Shown: positions 36,373 to 46,697, counted from the first letter of the stretch. The stretch: 64,000 bases of DNA from Paraburkholderia sp. HP33-1 (GCF_021390595.1 NZ_JAJEJR010000001.1:2046001-2110000); one strand, 5' to 3'. Notes: generated by a model not told the origin, from the sequence alone. A program made the numbers and translations.

Positions 36373-36954
36373 ATGAAATGGTTGATGTTGGCGCTCGGCA
36401 GCGCCGCCCTGATCGCAAATGCACCCGCATTTGCGCAGTCCGGTACGCAGGCCGCCCATCCGTCCGTGCTGTTCAAGACGTCGGAGGGTGACTTCCGCGT
36501 CGAGCTGTATCCCGAGAAAGCGCCGAAGACGGTCGCCAATTTCCTCGACTATGTGAAGGCCGGCCAATATAGCGGCACGATCTTTCATCGCGTGATTCCG
36601 GGCTTCATGATTCAGGGTGGCGGCTATACGCAGAGCTTCGTCGAGAAGCCGACGCGCGCGCCGATTCCGCTCGAGAGCCGCAGCGGCCTGAAGAACACCA
36701 CGGGCACGATCTCGATGGCGCGCACCAGCGACCCGAATTCGGCCACCGCGCAGTTCTTCATCAACACGGTGGACAATGCAAATCTCGACTACCCGAATCC
36801 GGACGGCAACGGCTACGCGGTGTTCGGCAAGGTCACGAGCGGCATGGACGTCGTGAAGCGCATCGAAGCCACGCCCACCACCACGCGCGGTCCGATGTCC
36901 GACGTGCCGCAGAAGGCCATCGTGATCCAGTCGGCGACGGTGGTGAGCAAGTAA
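36373..36954 (+). CDS. ppiA: Peptidyl-prolyl cis-trans isomerase, periplasmic cyclophilin
   Basis: 193 residues. Signal peptide MKWLMLALGSAALIANAPAFA (cleavage near residue 21), then a complete cyclophilin domain: GDFRVELYPEKAPKTVANFLDYV, the catalytic [14 protein letters not shown] (the Arg), [21 protein letters not shown] and a closing [15 protein letters not shown] strand. It speeds proline isomerisation in exported proteins. The neighbour is its cytosolic paralogue, 138 bp downstream. Confidence 0.93.
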   Translation: MKWLMLALGSAALIANAPAFAQSGTQAAHPSVLFKTSEGDFRVELYPEKAPKTVANFLDYVKAGQYSGTIFHRVIPGFMIQGGGYTQSFVEKPTRAPIPLESRSGLKNTTGTISMARTSDPNSATAQFFINTVDNANLDYPNPDGNGYAVFGKVTSGMDVVKRIEATPTTTRGPMSDVPQKAIVIQSATVVSK

Positions 36955-37092
36955 CAACGAACAAGCGAGCGAACGAGCAAGCGAACCCGCGCGGCCGCAG
37001 CCCGGAGCGCAACCCACGCCCGGCGCGGCCTGCCGTCAGTGCATGACGACGCGCCGCGCCTTTTATCCACCTGAACATCCAAGGATTCCATC

Positions 37093-37587
37093 ATGGTTGA
37101 ACTGCATACGAACCACGGCGTCATCAAACTCGAACTGGACGCTGAAAAGGCGCCGAAGTCGGTCGAGAACTTCCTGAACTACGTGAAGGCCGGCCACTAT
37201 GACAACACGGTGTTTCACCGCGTAATCGACGGCTTCATGATCCAGGGCGGCGGCTTCGAACCCGGCATGAAGCAGAAGCCGACGGCCGAGCCGATCACCA
37301 ACGAAGCGAACAACGGTCTGAAGAACGAGAGCGGCTCGATCGCGATGGCGCGTACCAACGACCCGCATTCGGCGACCGCGCAATTCTTCATCAACGTGAA
37401 CGACAATGACTTCCTGAACCACTCGTCGCCGACGCCGCAAGGCTGGGGCTACGCGGTATTCGGCAAGGTCGTCGAAGGCATGGACGTCGTCGAGAAGATC
37501 AAGAAGGTCAAGACCGGCTCGAAGGGTTTCCATCAGGACGTGCCGGTTGATGACGTCGTGATCGAAAAGGCTGTCATCGTCGGCTAA
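37093..37587 (+). CDS. ppiB: Peptidyl-prolyl cis-trans isomerase, cytoplasmic cyclophilin
   Basis: 164 residues with no signal peptide. The cyclophilin core mirrors Ppi[64 protein letters not shown] and [15 protein letters not shown]. This length and the GGFEPGM loop are typical of PpiB. It follows ppiA and precedes lpxH; in many betaproteobacteria ppiB, lpxH and cysS are neighbours. Confidence 0.95.
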   Translation: MVELHTNHGVIKLELDAEKAPKSVENFLNYVKAGHYDNTVFHRVIDGFMIQGGGFEPGMKQKPTAEPITNEANNGLKNESGSIAMARTNDPHSATAQFFINVNDNDFLNHSSPTPQGWGYAVFGKVVEGMDVVEKIKKVKTGSKGFHQDVPVDDVVIEKAVIVG

Positions 37588-37650
37588 ACCGTGAGTGAGT
37601 CGCGCCTCATGCGGGCGTCGACTCATTTGAACTGAAATCAGGCACCTTCA

Positions 37651-38448
37651 ATGCTGCAAGAGACGCCGCTGCGAAGCGTCGCCGCGGGCGTGCCGGGCGA
37701 GGGCCAACGCCCGCACGCCGCGCGCCCATTCTTCTTCCTCTCCGATCTGCATCTGAGCGGGGATATTCCGCGCACGGTCGCCGCGTTCGAGCATTTCGTC
37801 CGCGTGAACGCCGACGTGGCCGATTCGGTGTTCATCCTCGGTGATCTGTTCGAGTACTGGGTCGGCGACGACATGCTGAGCGAGCCGTTCGTCGCGCGTA
37901 TTGCGGCGTTGCTGCACACGCTTTCCGAGCGCGGCATCGCGCTCTACATCATGCACGGCAATCGCGACTTCCTGCTGGGCAAGCGCTTCATGAAAGCGGC
38001 CGGCGCGATCTGGCTACCCGATCCGTTCGTGATCACCGCGTTCGGCACGCGCATCGCGCTCGCGCATGGCGATGGTCTGTGCACCGCGGATCGCGGCTAT
38101 CAACTATTCAGACGCTTCGCGCGCAATCGGCTCGCGCAGACGCTGTTTCTCGCGTGGCCGTTTCGCTGGCGCCGCAAGCTTGCCGAGAACATGCGCTCGA
38201 AGAGCGAGCAAGGTCGCACGCGGCCGATGGCGATCAGGTATGACGTAACGCCGAAAGGTGTCGCCGCGCTGTTCAAAACATCGAAGACGGCGACGATCAT
38301 TCATGGGCACACGCATCTGCCCGCGCGGCATCGCGAGCCGGGTGGCACGCGCTGGGTCCTGCCGGACTGGGATCTCGATCACGGCCAGCGCCGTGGCGGC
38401 TATCTGAAGATCGATGCCGACGGGTTTCGGGTATTGCCGCTGGATTGA
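37651..38448 (+). CDS. lpxH: UDP-2,3-diacylglucosamine diphosphatase
   Basis: 265 residues of the calcineurin-like metallophosphoesterase fold with every metal-ligand motif present: SDLHLSG, GDLFEYWVGDD, MHGNRDFLLG, LAHGDGLC and IIHGHTHLP. LpxH hydrolyses UDP-2,3-diacylglucosamine to lipid X in the lipid A pathway on the inner membrane. The N-terminal 25 residues are an extension with no domain. It is 63 bp downstream of ppiB on the same strand. Confidence 0.95.
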   Translation: MLQETPLRSVAAGVPGEGQRPHAARPFFFLSDLHLSGDIPRTVAAFEHFVRVNADVADSVFILGDLFEYWVGDDMLSEPFVARIAALLHTLSERGIALYIMHGNRDFLLGKRFMKAAGAIWLPDPFVITAFGTRIALAHGDGLCTADRGYQLFRRFARNRLAQTLFLAWPFRWRRKLAENMRSKSEQGRTRPMAIRYDVTPKGVAALFKTSKTATIIHGHTHLPARHREPGGTRWVLPDWDLDHGQRRGGYLKIDADGFRVLPLD

Positions 38449-38493
38449 CGGGTTGGGTACGGCTTGCGCTTTGCGCTGCCGTAGCGCCGATAC

Positions 38494-39330
38494 CTAGCGC
38501 TCCGCCGCTACCCCATCCACCTTCCCCGCGATCGCTGCCGACAGCCGTCGCAAGTCGAGCAACGCCGCATCGGCGCCTTGCAGTCCTTCGAGGCTCGAGC
38601 CAAGCCGCTCGAGCGCGGCGACGATTTCATCGATACGCCGCGCCTGCGTAGCCGCATGATCGATCAGACCGTGAATCGCGAGCGACACCGGATCGTCCGC
38701 GTTCGGCGTGATGCCGTACGCGCAGAACGCGCTGATTTCGCTGCCGCGCTTCGCGTCGCGCGTGGCATGGTTCGACCCGGCGTTCGCACCGCTCGCGGCC
38801 TCAGTGACCGGCGCCGCCGGCACGATGATCCGCGCCGGATTGCCAACCGCCGTGCCACGCGCGGGCACCGGTTTCGTCACGACCGCGTTCGAGCCGATCT
38901 TCGCGTCCGCACCGACCGTGAAGCCGCCGAGCACCTTCGCGCCCGCACCGACGATCACGCCACGCTCGAGCGTCGGATGCCGCTTCGCGCCGCGCGTGAG
39001 CGACGTGCCGCCAAGCGTCACGCCCTGGTAGATCGTGCAGTCGTCACCGATTTGCGCAGTTTCGCCTATCACGACGCCCATGCCATGATCGATGAACACG
39101 CGCCGCCCGAGCGTCGCCCCCGGATGGATCTCGATGCCGGTCATGAAGCGCGCCATCTGCGACACGAAACGCGCGAGCCAGCGGCGCTTCGCGCGCCAGC
39201 ACGTATGCGCGAACCGATGCAGCACGAGCGCGTGCAGCCCCGGATAACACGTGAGCACTTCCCATGCACTGCGGGCAGCGGGATCGCGCTCGCGGATCGT
39301 GGCGATATCTTCGCGAAGTCTCGTGAACAT
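38494..39330 (-). CDS. cysE: Serine O-acetyltransferase
   Basis: 278 residues from [20 protein letters not shown] (ATG at 39330). It lacks the long N-terminal domain of the enterobacterial enzyme and is of the short type. The left-handed beta-helix with hexapeptide repeats is intact ([30 protein letters not shown] with the catalytic His and Asp, then [29 protein letters not shown]). A C-terminal extension of about 90 residues beyond GNPARII is longer than usual and predicted helical. It acetylates serine for cysteine synthesis and is likely feedback inhibited by cysteine. Convergent with lpxH. Confidence 0.95.
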   Translation of the reverse strand: MFTRLREDIATIRERDPAARSAWEVLTCYPGLHALVLHRFAHTCWRAKRRWLARFVSQMARFMTGIEIHPGATLGRRVFIDHGMGVVIGETAQIGDDCTIYQGVTLGGTSLTRGAKRHPTLERGVIVGAGAKVLGGFTVGADAKIGSNAVVTKPVPARGTAVGNPARIIVPAAPVTEAASGANAGSNHATRDAKRGSEISAFCAYGITPNADDPVSLAIHGLIDHAATQARRIDEIVAALERLGSSLEGLQGADAALLDLRRLSAAIAGKVDGVAAER

Positions 39331-39529
39331 GGCAGGGATCGTGTTGTGGGAAAAAAACCGTCTGCGTGAGCGGGTCCGCGCGCTTAGCACCGCGGCAGCT
39401 TTGCTTCCAACGTTTCGTGGATTGTAGGTTGATTGCGCGAAACGTGCCGGAAGCCCCCGCCGACTGCAAGGTTGTCGTCAGATGAAGGCGGTGCATGCGA
39501 TGCGCCGCGACGGACTGATCGATGGACCG

Positions 39530-40360
39530 TCAGTCGGTCCGCTTCGTCTTCAGCAGGATGTGCCTGGCGATGCCGCGCACGATGTTGACCTCCTCGCGCT
39601 CCAGGCCTGAGCGCGCGAAGAGCCGACGTAGCCGTGACATGAGCTTCTTCGGATTGGCCGGATCAAGGAACTCGAGCGCGACCAGTGCGCTTTCCAGATG
39701 CGCGAACATGCTTTCGATCTCGTCGCTCGCCGCCATCTGCGCGCGCGTACTGGCGGATTCGGCCTGCGCTGCCCCGGCTCCCCCAGCGGACGAGCCGTCG
39801 GTCGTTTCGTCATCAGAGAGATACGCAGTGCGTAGCTCGTAGGCGAGCACCTGCACCGCCTGCGCGAGATTGAGCGAGCTATAGGCGGGATTGGCCGGAA
39901 TATGTGCGAGCGCGCTGCATCGCTCGACGTCCTCGTTCGACAAACCCGTGCGCTCGTTGCCGAACACCAGCGCGATCTCGCCGTGTACCGCCTCTTCGTG
40001 CGCGGCGGCGGCCGCCGCGCGCGGCGCCCATTGGGGCGGTCCGTATTCGCGCAGACGCGCGGTCAGCGCGACCGACCAGTGGACGCCGGTCAGCGCATCG
40101 GCGAGCGTCGGCACCACGTGCACGGAGGCGAGCACGTCGTCGGCGCCACTGGCCATCGCGATTGCTTCGGGATCGCTATGCACGTTCGCCACGCGCGGGG
40201 ACACCAACACGAGCCGCGAAAAACCCATGGTTTTCAGCGCGCGCGCCGCGGCGCCGACATTGCCCGGATGGCTGGGCTCGACGAGCACGAAACGCGTCGA
40301 GGTAAAGCCGCCGCGCAAATCGGCCACGGCGGGGTCGGAAGAATGGTGCGTGTGATCCAC
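39530..40360 (-). CDS. trmJ: tRNA (cytidine(32)/uridine(32)-2'-O)-methyltransferase
   Basis: 276 residues from a GTG start. The SpoU/TrmH knot motifs are visible: FVLVEPSHPGNVGAAARALKTMGFSRLVLV (motif 1, with the Asn-Val), ALVFGNERTGLSNEDV (motif 2) and IPANPAYSSLNLAQAVQVLAYEL (motif 3). The C-terminal helical extension after the knot is typical of TrmJ. It methylates ribose at position 32 of certain tRNAs. It sits between cysE (same strand, downstream) and suhB (divergent). Confidence 0.92.
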   Translation of the reverse strand: MDHTHHSSDPAVADLRGGFTSTRFVLVEPSHPGNVGAAARALKTMGFSRLVLVSPRVANVHSDPEAIAMASGADDVLASVHVVPTLADALTGVHWSVALTARLREYGPPQWAPRAAAAAAHEEAVHGEIALVFGNERTGLSNEDVERCSALAHIPANPAYSSLNLAQAVQVLAYELRTAYLSDDETTDGSSAGGAGAAQAESASTRAQMAASDEIESMFAHLESALVALEFLDPANPKKLMSRLRRLFARSGLEREEVNIVRGIARHILLKTKRTD

Positions 40361-40681
40361 GATGAAACTCTGCTGGCCAGGTGACTCAAGACGCGTATGG
40401 TAGCGCCAACGGGCGCTGGTGCCGAATCAGACCGATGCGCGGGCACGCGCGGACTCAGGTAAAATACCGCTTTTCGCGTCCGGCGCCGGCATTCGCCCCA
40501 GGCTTGCGCTGAACCGGCCGCACTGTTCTTATTCAATTCGTCTCCGTCGACGGAATGCGCTCCGGCATGATAGCCGGCTGGCGTTCCGTGCTGTGTTTGC
40601 GTCGCTGCGGCGCCCGTCGGCGCAGGTTTCGCGCTCATTTACCGGCCAGCAGCCGTGCTGCCCCGGCTCAAGGATCAGTTT
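40361..40681. other. Divergent region between trmJ and suhB
   Basis: 321 bp without a supportable gene. It contains TAAAAT at 40460-40465 (plus strand), a plausible -10 for suhB, giving a leader of about 210 nt. Nothing else is evident. Confidence 0.45.
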
Positions 40682-41485
40682 ATGCATCCCATGCTCAATA
40701 TCGCTGTGAAGGCCGCGCGCCGCGCAGCTCAGATCATCAACCGCGCGTCGCTCGATCTCGACCTGATCCAGGTCAGCAAGAAGCAGCACAACGATTTCGT
40801 CACGGAGGTCGACAAAGCGTCCGAAGCGGCGATCATCGAAACGCTGAAGACCGCCTATCCCGATCACGCCATCCTCGCCGAAGAGTCGGGCAAGTCGGAC
40901 CACGAGTCCGAATACCAGTGGATCATCGATCCGCTCGACGGCACCACCAACTTCATCCACGGCTTCCCGTACTACTGCGTGTCGATCGCGCTCGCTCACA
41001 AAGGCGTCGTCACGCAGGCCGTCGTCTACGATCCGAACCACAACGATCTGTTCACCGCATCGCGCGGCCGTGGCGCGTTCCTCAACGATCGCCGCCTCCG
41101 CGTAGCGAGGCGTGACCGCCTTGCCGACTGCCTGATCGGCACCGGTTTCCCGTTCCGCGCGCAGGACAGCCTCGAATCGTACGGCCGCCAGTTCGCCGAA
41201 ATGACCGAAGCCTGCGCGGGTCTGCGCCGTCCGGGTGCTGCCGCGCTCGATCTGGCCTACGTCGCAGCCGGCCGCATGGACGGTTTCTTCGAGCAGGGCC
41301 TGAGCGCATGGGACGTCGCGGCGGGCAGCCTGCTGATCACCGAAGCCGGCGGTCTGGTCGGCAACTACACGGGCGATTCGGACTTCCTGCACGTCGGCGA
41401 AGTCGTCGCGGGCAACCCGAAGGTCTACGCGCAGATGATTCCTATCCTGTCGCGCTTCAGCCGCACGCATCAGCAGTCGGCTTGA
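40682..41485 (+). CDS. suhB: Inositol-1-monophosphatase family protein (SuhB)
   Basis: 267 residues from [13 protein letters not shown] (ATG 40682). The Mg-dependent phosphatase motifs are complete: [41 protein letters not shown] and [17 protein letters not shown]. In enterobacteria SuhB also joins the rRNA antitermination complex, in addition to hydrolysing inositol monophosphate; both roles are possible here. A strong terminator follows. Confidence 0.95.
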   Translation: MHPMLNIAVKAARRAAQIINRASLDLDLIQVSKKQHNDFVTEVDKASEAAIIETLKTAYPDHAILAEESGKSDHESEYQWIIDPLDGTTNFIHGFPYYCVSIALAHKGVVTQAVVYDPNHNDLFTASRGRGAFLNDRRLRVARRDRLADCLIGTGFPFRAQDSLESYGRQFAEMTEACAGLRRPGAAALDLAYVAAGRMDGFFEQGLSAWDVAAGSLLITEAGGLVGNYTGDSDFLHVGEVVAGNPKVYAQMIPILSRFSRTHQQSA

Positions 41486-41535
41486 GGGGCGCCGCCGCGG
41501 CCGGTCCGCGGCAACGACGTGTAACGGTGGTGCAG

Positions 41536-41558
41536 AAAGCGGCTTCGGCCGCTTTTTT
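41536..41558 (+). terminator. Intrinsic terminator of suhB
   Basis: Stem AAAGCGGC (41536-41543) / GCCGCTTT (41548-41555) with UUCG tetraloop, then a T run. Confidence 0.9.
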
Positions 41559-41637
41559 GTTGGCGGCGCTGCAACGCGCGAGGCTTCGTGCGACAACGCT
41601 CGGAGTTGCCAGGGCAGGACTCGGCCGGGACCGTTCC

Positions 41638-42015
41638 GTGATTCGCTCGGCCGCATGGGTCACAACGCTGCTGCAGACTTTCTTCGCGATCTCGTACGGG
41701 CTGCTCGCGCCAATCGTCGGGACGATGCAAGGCGGTGCGCTGATCAGCACGGTCGTCGGGCATTTCGTCGCGCGTGCGTATGTGCCGCTGATCCGCTCCG
41801 CAGCCGATCTCGCGATGGGCGCGATGATGCTCACCGCGAAAATGCCGGCGAAGTGGATCATCGTCGTGTTCGGCTGCTTCATCGCGCTGCTGATGTGGCT
41901 CGCGAAACACAGGCCGCGATCGGTTCAATCATGCTGCCATACGATTTTTGCGTTAGCCATCGGCCGTTCGGGCAGGGTCCGTTCGCCGCGCCGGCGGGTT
42001 AAACTCACGCCCTGA
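41638..42015 (+). CDS. Possible small membrane protein or remnant between suhB and mutS
   Basis: A 125-codon open frame from GTG 41638. The first 100 or so codons have strong third-position G/C bias and encode hydrophobic stretches ([48 protein letters not shown]), consistent with two or three membrane helices. The last 25 codons lose this bias, so the true end may be near 41910 or the gene may be decayed by a frameshift. I recognise no family. It lies after the suhB terminator and 26 bp before mutS. The start has no convincing Shine-Dalgarno site. Confidence 0.35.
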   Translation: MIRSAAWVTTLLQTFFAISYGLLAPIVGTMQGGALISTVVGHFVARAYVPLIRSAADLAMGAMMLTAKMPAKWIIVVFGCFIALLMWLAKHRPRSVQSCCHTIFALAIGRSGRVRSPRRRVKLTP

Positions 42016-42041
42016 GCATCTACCGCAAGAAGACACGAAGG

Positions 42042-44729
42042 ATGGGCATTCAAACCGCAGCGGCCAACGACGTCGCACAACACACGCCGATGATGCAGCA
42101 GTACCTGCGCATCAAGGCGGAGCATCCGGGCACGCTGGTGTTCTACCGGATGGGCGACTTCTACGAACTCTTTTTCGACGACGCGGAGAAAGCCGCGCGC
42201 CTGCTCGACCTGACGCTCACGCAGCGCGGCGCGTCGGCGGGCAATCCGATCAAGATGGCCGGGGTGCCGCATCACTCGGTCGAGCAGTATCTGGCCAAGC
42301 TCGTGAAGCTCGGCGAATCCGTTGCGATTTGCGAACAGATCGGCGACCCGGCCACGTCGAAAGGCCCGGTCGAGCGCAAGGTCATGCGCGTGGTCACGCC
42401 GGGCACGCTGACCGACGCCGCGCTGCTGTCCGACAAGAGCGACGTCTATCTGCTCGCGCTGTGCGTCGCGCACAATCGCCGCGGTGTCGCGACGAGCGTC
42501 GGTCTCGCGTGGCTCAACCTCGCGAGCGGCGCGCTGCGCCTTGCCGAAGTCGCGCCCGATCAGGTCGCTGCCGCACTGGAGCGCATCCGCCCCGCGGAAA
42601 TTCTGGTCGCCGATGCCACCGTCGATTCGGCCAGTTGGGCACCCCCCGTCAACGCCGGCGCGCTCAAGCGCGTGCCCGCCTGGCACTTCGATATTACGTC
42701 GGGCACGAAGCGCCTGTGCGATCAGCTCGAAGTCGCGAGCCTCGATGGCTTCGGCGCGCATTCGCTCGGTTGCGCATGCGGCGCGGCCGGCGCGTTGCTG
42801 CTGTACGCGGCGTCCACGCAGGGCCAGCAGTTGCGTCACGTGCGCAGCCTGAAGGTCGAACACGAATCCGAATACATCGGTCTCGACCCGGCCACGCGCC
42901 GTAATCTCGAACTTACGGAGACGCTGCGCGGCACCGAATCGCCGACCCTGTGCTCGCTGCTCGACACCTGCTGCACGACGATGGGTAGCCGCCTGCTGCG
43001 CCACTGGCTGCATCATCCGCCGCGCGATTCGGCGCTCGCGCAGGCGCGTCAGCAGGCGATCGGTGCGTTGCTCGACGCGCCGCCGGGCGCCGATCTCGAT
43101 ACGTTGCGCAGCGCGTTGCGGCAGATTTCGGACATCGAACGGATCACCGGACGTCTCGCGCTGCTGTCGGCGCGGCCGCGCGACCTGTCGAGCCTGCGAG
43201 ATACCTTCATCGCGCTGCCTGCGTTGCGCGCGCAGCTCGCGGCGGTGGCATCGAACGCGGATTCGCTCGCGCGCATCGACGCGGCGCTCGAACCGCCGCA
43301 AGCGTGCGTCGAACTGCTCATTCGCGCGGTCGCGCAGGAGCCGGCCGCGATGGTGCGCGACGGCGGCGTCATCGCGCGTGGATACGACGCCGAACTCGAC
43401 GAGCTGCGTGATATTTCTGAGAACTGCGGGCAGTTCCTGATCGATCTCGAAGCACGCGAACGCGCGCGCACCGGCATCAACAATCTGCGCGTCGAGTACA
43501 ACAAGGTGCACGGCTTCTATATCGAAGTCACGCGCGGCCAGACCGACAAGGTGCCCGACGACTATCGCCGGCGGCAAACGCTGAAGAACGCCGAGCGCTA
43601 CATCACACCCGAGCTGAAGACTTTCGAGGACAAGGCGCTGTCTGCGCAGGAACGCGCACTCGCTCGCGAACGCGGGCTGTACGACGCATTGCTGCAATCG
43701 TTGCTGCCGTTCATTCCCGACTGTCAGCGCGTTGCGCTCGCGCTCGCCGAACTCGATCTGCTCGCCGCGTTCGGCGAACGCGCCCGCGCGCTCGACTGGG
43801 TCGCACCGACGTTCTCGGCCAACGCGGGCATCGACATCGAGCAGGGCCGACATCCGGTCGTCGAGGCGCAGGTCGAGCAGTTCATCGCCAACGACTGCAC
43901 GCTCGCGACCGAGCGCAAGCTGCTGCTGATCACCGGCCCGAACATGGGCGGTAAGTCGACCTTCATGCGCCAGACCGCGCTGATCGCACTGCTCGCGTAC
44001 GTGGGCAGCTACGTGCCGGCGCGGCGCGCGACCTTCGGACCGATCGACCGCATCTTCACGCGCATCGGCGCGGCCGACGACCTCGCCGGCGGCCGCTCGA
44101 CCTTCATGGTCGAGATGACCGAAGCGGCCGCCATCCTCAACGACGCGACACCGCAAAGCCTCGTGCTGATGGACGAGATCGGCCGCGGCACGTCGACGTT
44201 CGACGGCCTCGCACTCGCGTGGGCGATCGCGCGGCATCTGCTCGCGCACAACGGCTGCTACACGCTGTTCGCGACGCACTACTTCGAGCTGACGCAACTG
44301 CCCGCGGAGTTTCCGCACGCGGCCAACGTGCATCTGTCGGCGGTCGAGCATGGGCACGGCATCGTGTTCCTGCACGCGGTCAACGAAGGGCCAGCCAATC
44401 AGAGCTACGGCCTGCAGGTCGCGCAGCTCGCCGGCGTGCCGAACGCGGTGATCCGCGCGGCGCGCAAGCATCTCGCGCATCTGGAGCAGCAATCGGCCGC
44501 GCAGCCCGCGCCGCAGCTCGATCTGTTTGCCGCGCCGTCACCGATGCTCGTCGAAGACGCAGACGACGACAACGATGCCGATTCCAGCGCGACATCAGCG
44601 TCACCCGCGATGCAGACACTCGTCGCGCGCCTTCGCGGCATCGACCCGAATGATCTGCGGCCGCGCGAAGCGCTCGATCTGCTGTACGAATTGCATGAAC
44701 TGGCCGTCGCGCCGGATGCGGACCACTGA
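42042..44729 (+). CDS. mutS: DNA mismatch repair protein MutS
   Basis: 895 residues. The N-terminal mismatch-recognition domain has [15 protein letters not shown], with the Phe-x-Glu pair that stacks on the mispair. The connector, core and clamp domains follow. The ABC-type ATPase domain has Walker [15 protein letters not shown], the conserved [21 protein letters not shown] loop and Walker [18 protein letters not shown]. It acts with MutL to start mismatch repair. Its last 14 bp overlap the next gene in another frame. Confidence 0.97.
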   Translation: MGIQTAAANDVAQHTPMMQQYLRIKAEHPGTLVFYRMGDFYELFFDDAEKAARLLDLTLTQRGASAGNPIKMAGVPHHSVEQYLAKLVKLGESVAICEQIGDPATSKGPVERKVMRVVTPGTLTDAALLSDKSDVYLLALCVAHNRRGVATSVGLAWLNLASGALRLAEVAPDQVAAALERIRPAEILVADATVDSASWAPPVNAGALKRVPAWHFDITSGTKRLCDQLEVASLDGFGAHSLGCACGAAGALLLYAASTQGQQLRHVRSLKVEHESEYIGLDPATRRNLELTETLRGTESPTLCSLLDTCCTTMGSRLLRHWLHHPPRDSALAQARQQAIGALLDAPPGADLDTLRSALRQISDIERITGRLALLSARPRDLSSLRDTFIALPALRAQLAAVASNADSLARIDAALEPPQACVELLIRAVAQEPAAMVRDGGVIARGYDAELDELRDISENCGQFLIDLEARERARTGINNLRVEYNKVHGFYIEVTRGQTDKVPDDYRRRQTLKNAERYITPELKTFEDKALSAQERALARERGLYDALLQSLLPFIPDCQRVALALAELDLLAAFGERARALDWVAPTFSANAGIDIEQGRHPVVEAQVEQFIANDCTLATERKLLLITGPNMGGKSTFMRQTALIALLAYVGSYVPARRATFGPIDRIFTRIGAADDLAGGRSTFMVEMTEAAAILNDATPQSLVLMDEIGRGTSTFDGLALAWAIARHLLAHNGCYTLFATHYFELTQLPAEFPHAANVHLSAVEHGHGIVFLHAVNEGPANQSYGLQVAQLAGVPNAVIRAARKHLAHLEQQSAAQPAPQLDLFAAPSPMLVEDADDDNDADSSATSASPAMQTLVARLRGIDPNDLRPREALDLLYELHELAVAPDADH

Positions 44730-46143
44730 CACCCCGAGGCGCCAGCTGCACCCGCGCGGGATTCGCGCGGCGCTGCGCGACGTGCTCGCGTCAACGGGCG
44801 GCATCGTTGTGCTCGCGGCAGTGTGCGGGTGGACTGCGCCAGCGCACGCCGAAACCTCGCGCTTCGCGTTCGCGGTGATCTCCGACACGATGCACAGCCC
44901 CGCCGACGAAGCGGCCACGCAACGGCTGCTCGAGGCGATCGGGCGCGAGCGCGATGTGCGCTTCATCGTCTACAACGGCAATCTGAAGGGGCCGAAGGAG
45001 GTATGCCGCGATGCGGTGTTCGAGCGCCGCCACGCGCTGCTCGACAGCTCGCGCGCGGCCCTCTTCTTTATCCCCGGCCAGCATGACTGGGTCGATTGCG
45101 GCACGGCCGAAGCCGGCGGCTTCGATCCGGTCGAGCGGCTCGACCAGATGCGGCAAACAATGTTCGCCGATCCGACATCGATGGGGCAGAACCCGATCGC
45201 GCTGACGCGCGAAAGCGAGGTGTCGCGCTTTCGACCGTTCCGCGAAAACGTGCGCTGGGTGGTGAACGACAAAGCGAACGATAAAGCGAACGACAAAGCC
45301 GGCAACATCGTCTTCATCGGCCTGAATGCGCCGGGTCCGAACAATCACTACCTGAGCGCGGGCGGCCGCAACGGTGAGTTCGAAGATCGTGTGATCGCCA
45401 ACGCATTCTGGCTCGAGCACGCGGGCGAATATGCGAAGCGCCGCGACGCCCGCGCGATCGTCGTGTTCATTCAAGGCGACTTCGACCCCGAGCGTTACGA
45501 GCGGCCCGAACGGTTCGCATGGCTGCACTTCGCACACAGCTCGCGCCGTGACGGCTTTCTCGAATTCAAGCGCAGTCTCGTCAAGCTCGCGCAGATTTTC
45601 CCCGGACCCGTAGTCGTCATTCATGCCGACGACGAACGCGCTTCGGGCGGTTTTGTCATCGACCAGCCGCTACGCAACGACAAGGGAATGGTCGTGACGA
45701 ATCTCACGCGCATTGCACTTGCGCCGCGTGATCGTCATAACCAGTGGATTCAGATTGAAGCGGATTTCGGCAGGAGGACGCCGTTCAAGGTCAGCGTGCG
45801 CGACGTGCCGAAGCAGATGCCCCTTCCGACCACGCCGCCGGTCTTGCCGCCCGCCTCGCCGCGCGAGGAATCCGGCGCGTCGATGCCGGGTGCGCCGGAG
45901 ATGCCGAATGTGGAAGGGTTCGGGCCGGCTTCGGAATTGCCGCCGGTATTGCAGACGCCCGGAGAGTCGCCGGACCAGCAGCCGCACATCCCGTCCGACC
46001 AGGGTGGTGGCGACTACGGGCCCGCGATTTCGATGCCGCCGGGGTCGATACTGCCAGCGTCGCCAGCCTTGCCGGCATCGGTGCCGCCTGCCCCCGCGAC
46101 GACACCGCGCATGCCTGCAAGCTCAGTGCAGGGTCGGTTTTGA
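44716..46143 (+). CDS. Metallophosphoesterase-like exported protein with degenerate active site
   Basis: 475 residues from ATG 44716, which lies inside the last codons of mutS. A signal peptide spans about 27-45 ([18 protein letters not shown]). The fold resembles calcineurin-like phosphoesterases, but the metal ligands are altered: SDTMH (56-60) for the usual D-x-H, NGNLKG (87-92) for GD-x-x-D, GQHDW (121-125) for GNHD, and no late GHxH; only HADDER near 345 remains. The last 100 residues are Pro-rich and disordered. A 12-bp unit repeated three times (45264-45299) encodes NDKA repeats. It may bind rather than hydrolyse phosphates, or be inactive; function unknown. Confidence 0.8.
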   Translation: MRTTDTPRRQLHPRGIRAALRDVLASTGGIVVLAAVCGWTAPAHAETSRFAFAVISDTMHSPADEAATQRLLEAIGRERDVRFIVYNGNLKGPKEVCRDAVFERRHALLDSSRAALFFIPGQHDWVDCGTAEAGGFDPVERLDQMRQTMFADPTSMGQNPIALTRESEVSRFRPFRENVRWVVNDKANDKANDKAGNIVFIGLNAPGPNNHYLSAGGRNGEFEDRVIANAFWLEHAGEYAKRRDARAIVVFIQGDFDPERYERPERFAWLHFAHSSRRDGFLEFKRSLVKLAQIFPGPVVVIHADDERASGGFVIDQPLRNDKGMVVTNLTRIALAPRDRHNQWIQIEADFGRRTPFKVSVRDVPKQMPLPTTPPVLPPASPREESGASMPGAPEMPNVEGFGPASELPPVLQTPGESPDQQPHIPSDQGGGDYGPAISMPPGSILPASPALPASVPPAPATTPRMPASSVQGRF

Positions 46144-46665
46144 GCTGTCTTCGTCGTCCTCGTCTTCATCGTCGTCAAGGACTTCGAGGCCGTCCGCGCC
46201 GTGCGCGTGCTCGTGTTCGATTTCGTCTTCGGTAGCAGGACGCACGTCCTTCACGGTCAACGCGAAACGCAGCGCCATGCCGGCGAGCGGATGATTGCCA
46301 TCGAGCACGACCTTGTCTTCCGCGACGTCGGTCACCACGTACACCAGCGAATCGATTTCCTCGTCGCCATCTTCGGGTGTGCCTTCGAACTGCATGCCGA
46401 CTTCCAGCGGTTCCGGGAAGCGATCGCGCGGCTCGATCTTCACGAGCTCGGGATCGTACTCGCCGAACGCGTCTTGCGGTTCGAGCTGGATCTGGGTCTC
46501 GAAGCCGGCTTCGTGGCCGTCGAGCTCTTCCTCGATCTTGGGGAACGTGCCATCATAGCCGCCGTGCAGATAGACCATCGGCTCTTCGCTTTCCTCAATC
46601 AGATTGCCCTGCGCATCCGATAGCTTGTAGGCGACCGACACGACGGTGTTCTTTGCGATTTTCAT
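46123..46665 (-). CDS. slyD: FKBP-type peptidyl-prolyl isomerase, SlyD-like
   Basis: 180 residues from MKIAKNTVVSVAYKLSDAQG (ATG at 46665), preceded by GGAGAG. The FKBP domain with an inserted IF chaperone domain runs MVYLHGGYDGTFPKIEEELDGHEAG then FPEPLEVGMQFEG. Unlike classic SlyD the tail is Asp/Glu-rich with only two His (HEHAHG), so a His-Cys nickel-binding tail is absent. The 3' end overlaps the phosphoesterase-like gene by 21 bp in convergent orientation. Its start lies 32 bp from that of roxA on the other strand. Confidence 0.9.
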   Translation of the reverse strand: MKIAKNTVVSVAYKLSDAQGNLIEESEEPMVYLHGGYDGTFPKIEEELDGHEAGFETQIQLEPQDAFGEYDPELVKIEPRDRFPEPLEVGMQFEGTPEDGDEEIDSLVYVVTDVAEDKVVLDGNHPLAGMALRFALTVKDVRPATEDEIEHEHAHGADGLEVLDDDEDEDDEDSSKPTLH

Positions 46666-46689
46666 TCGACTCTCCAGAATACAACTCAC

Positions 46690-46695
46690 ATTATA
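46690..46695 (-). promoter_or_regulatory. Candidate -10 box for slyD
   Basis: A minus-strand TATAAT, 25 bp upstream of the slyD ATG with GGAGAG in between. It lies just upstream of the roxA ATG on the other strand, so the slyD -35 would sit inside the roxA coding sequence. No clean -35 is seen at 17 bp. Confidence 0.5.
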
Positions 46696-46697
46696 CG

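Noticed and set aside
41925..44492. An 855-codon open frame on the minus strand opposite mutS
   Set aside because: It is an antisense shadow of mutS, produced by high GC at third positions. The translated sequence is Arg/Glu-rich with no domain.
46377..46697. A longer RoxA starting at 46377
   Set aside because: The added residues overlap slyD antisense and look like a shadow frame (Arg/Cys/Ser-rich).
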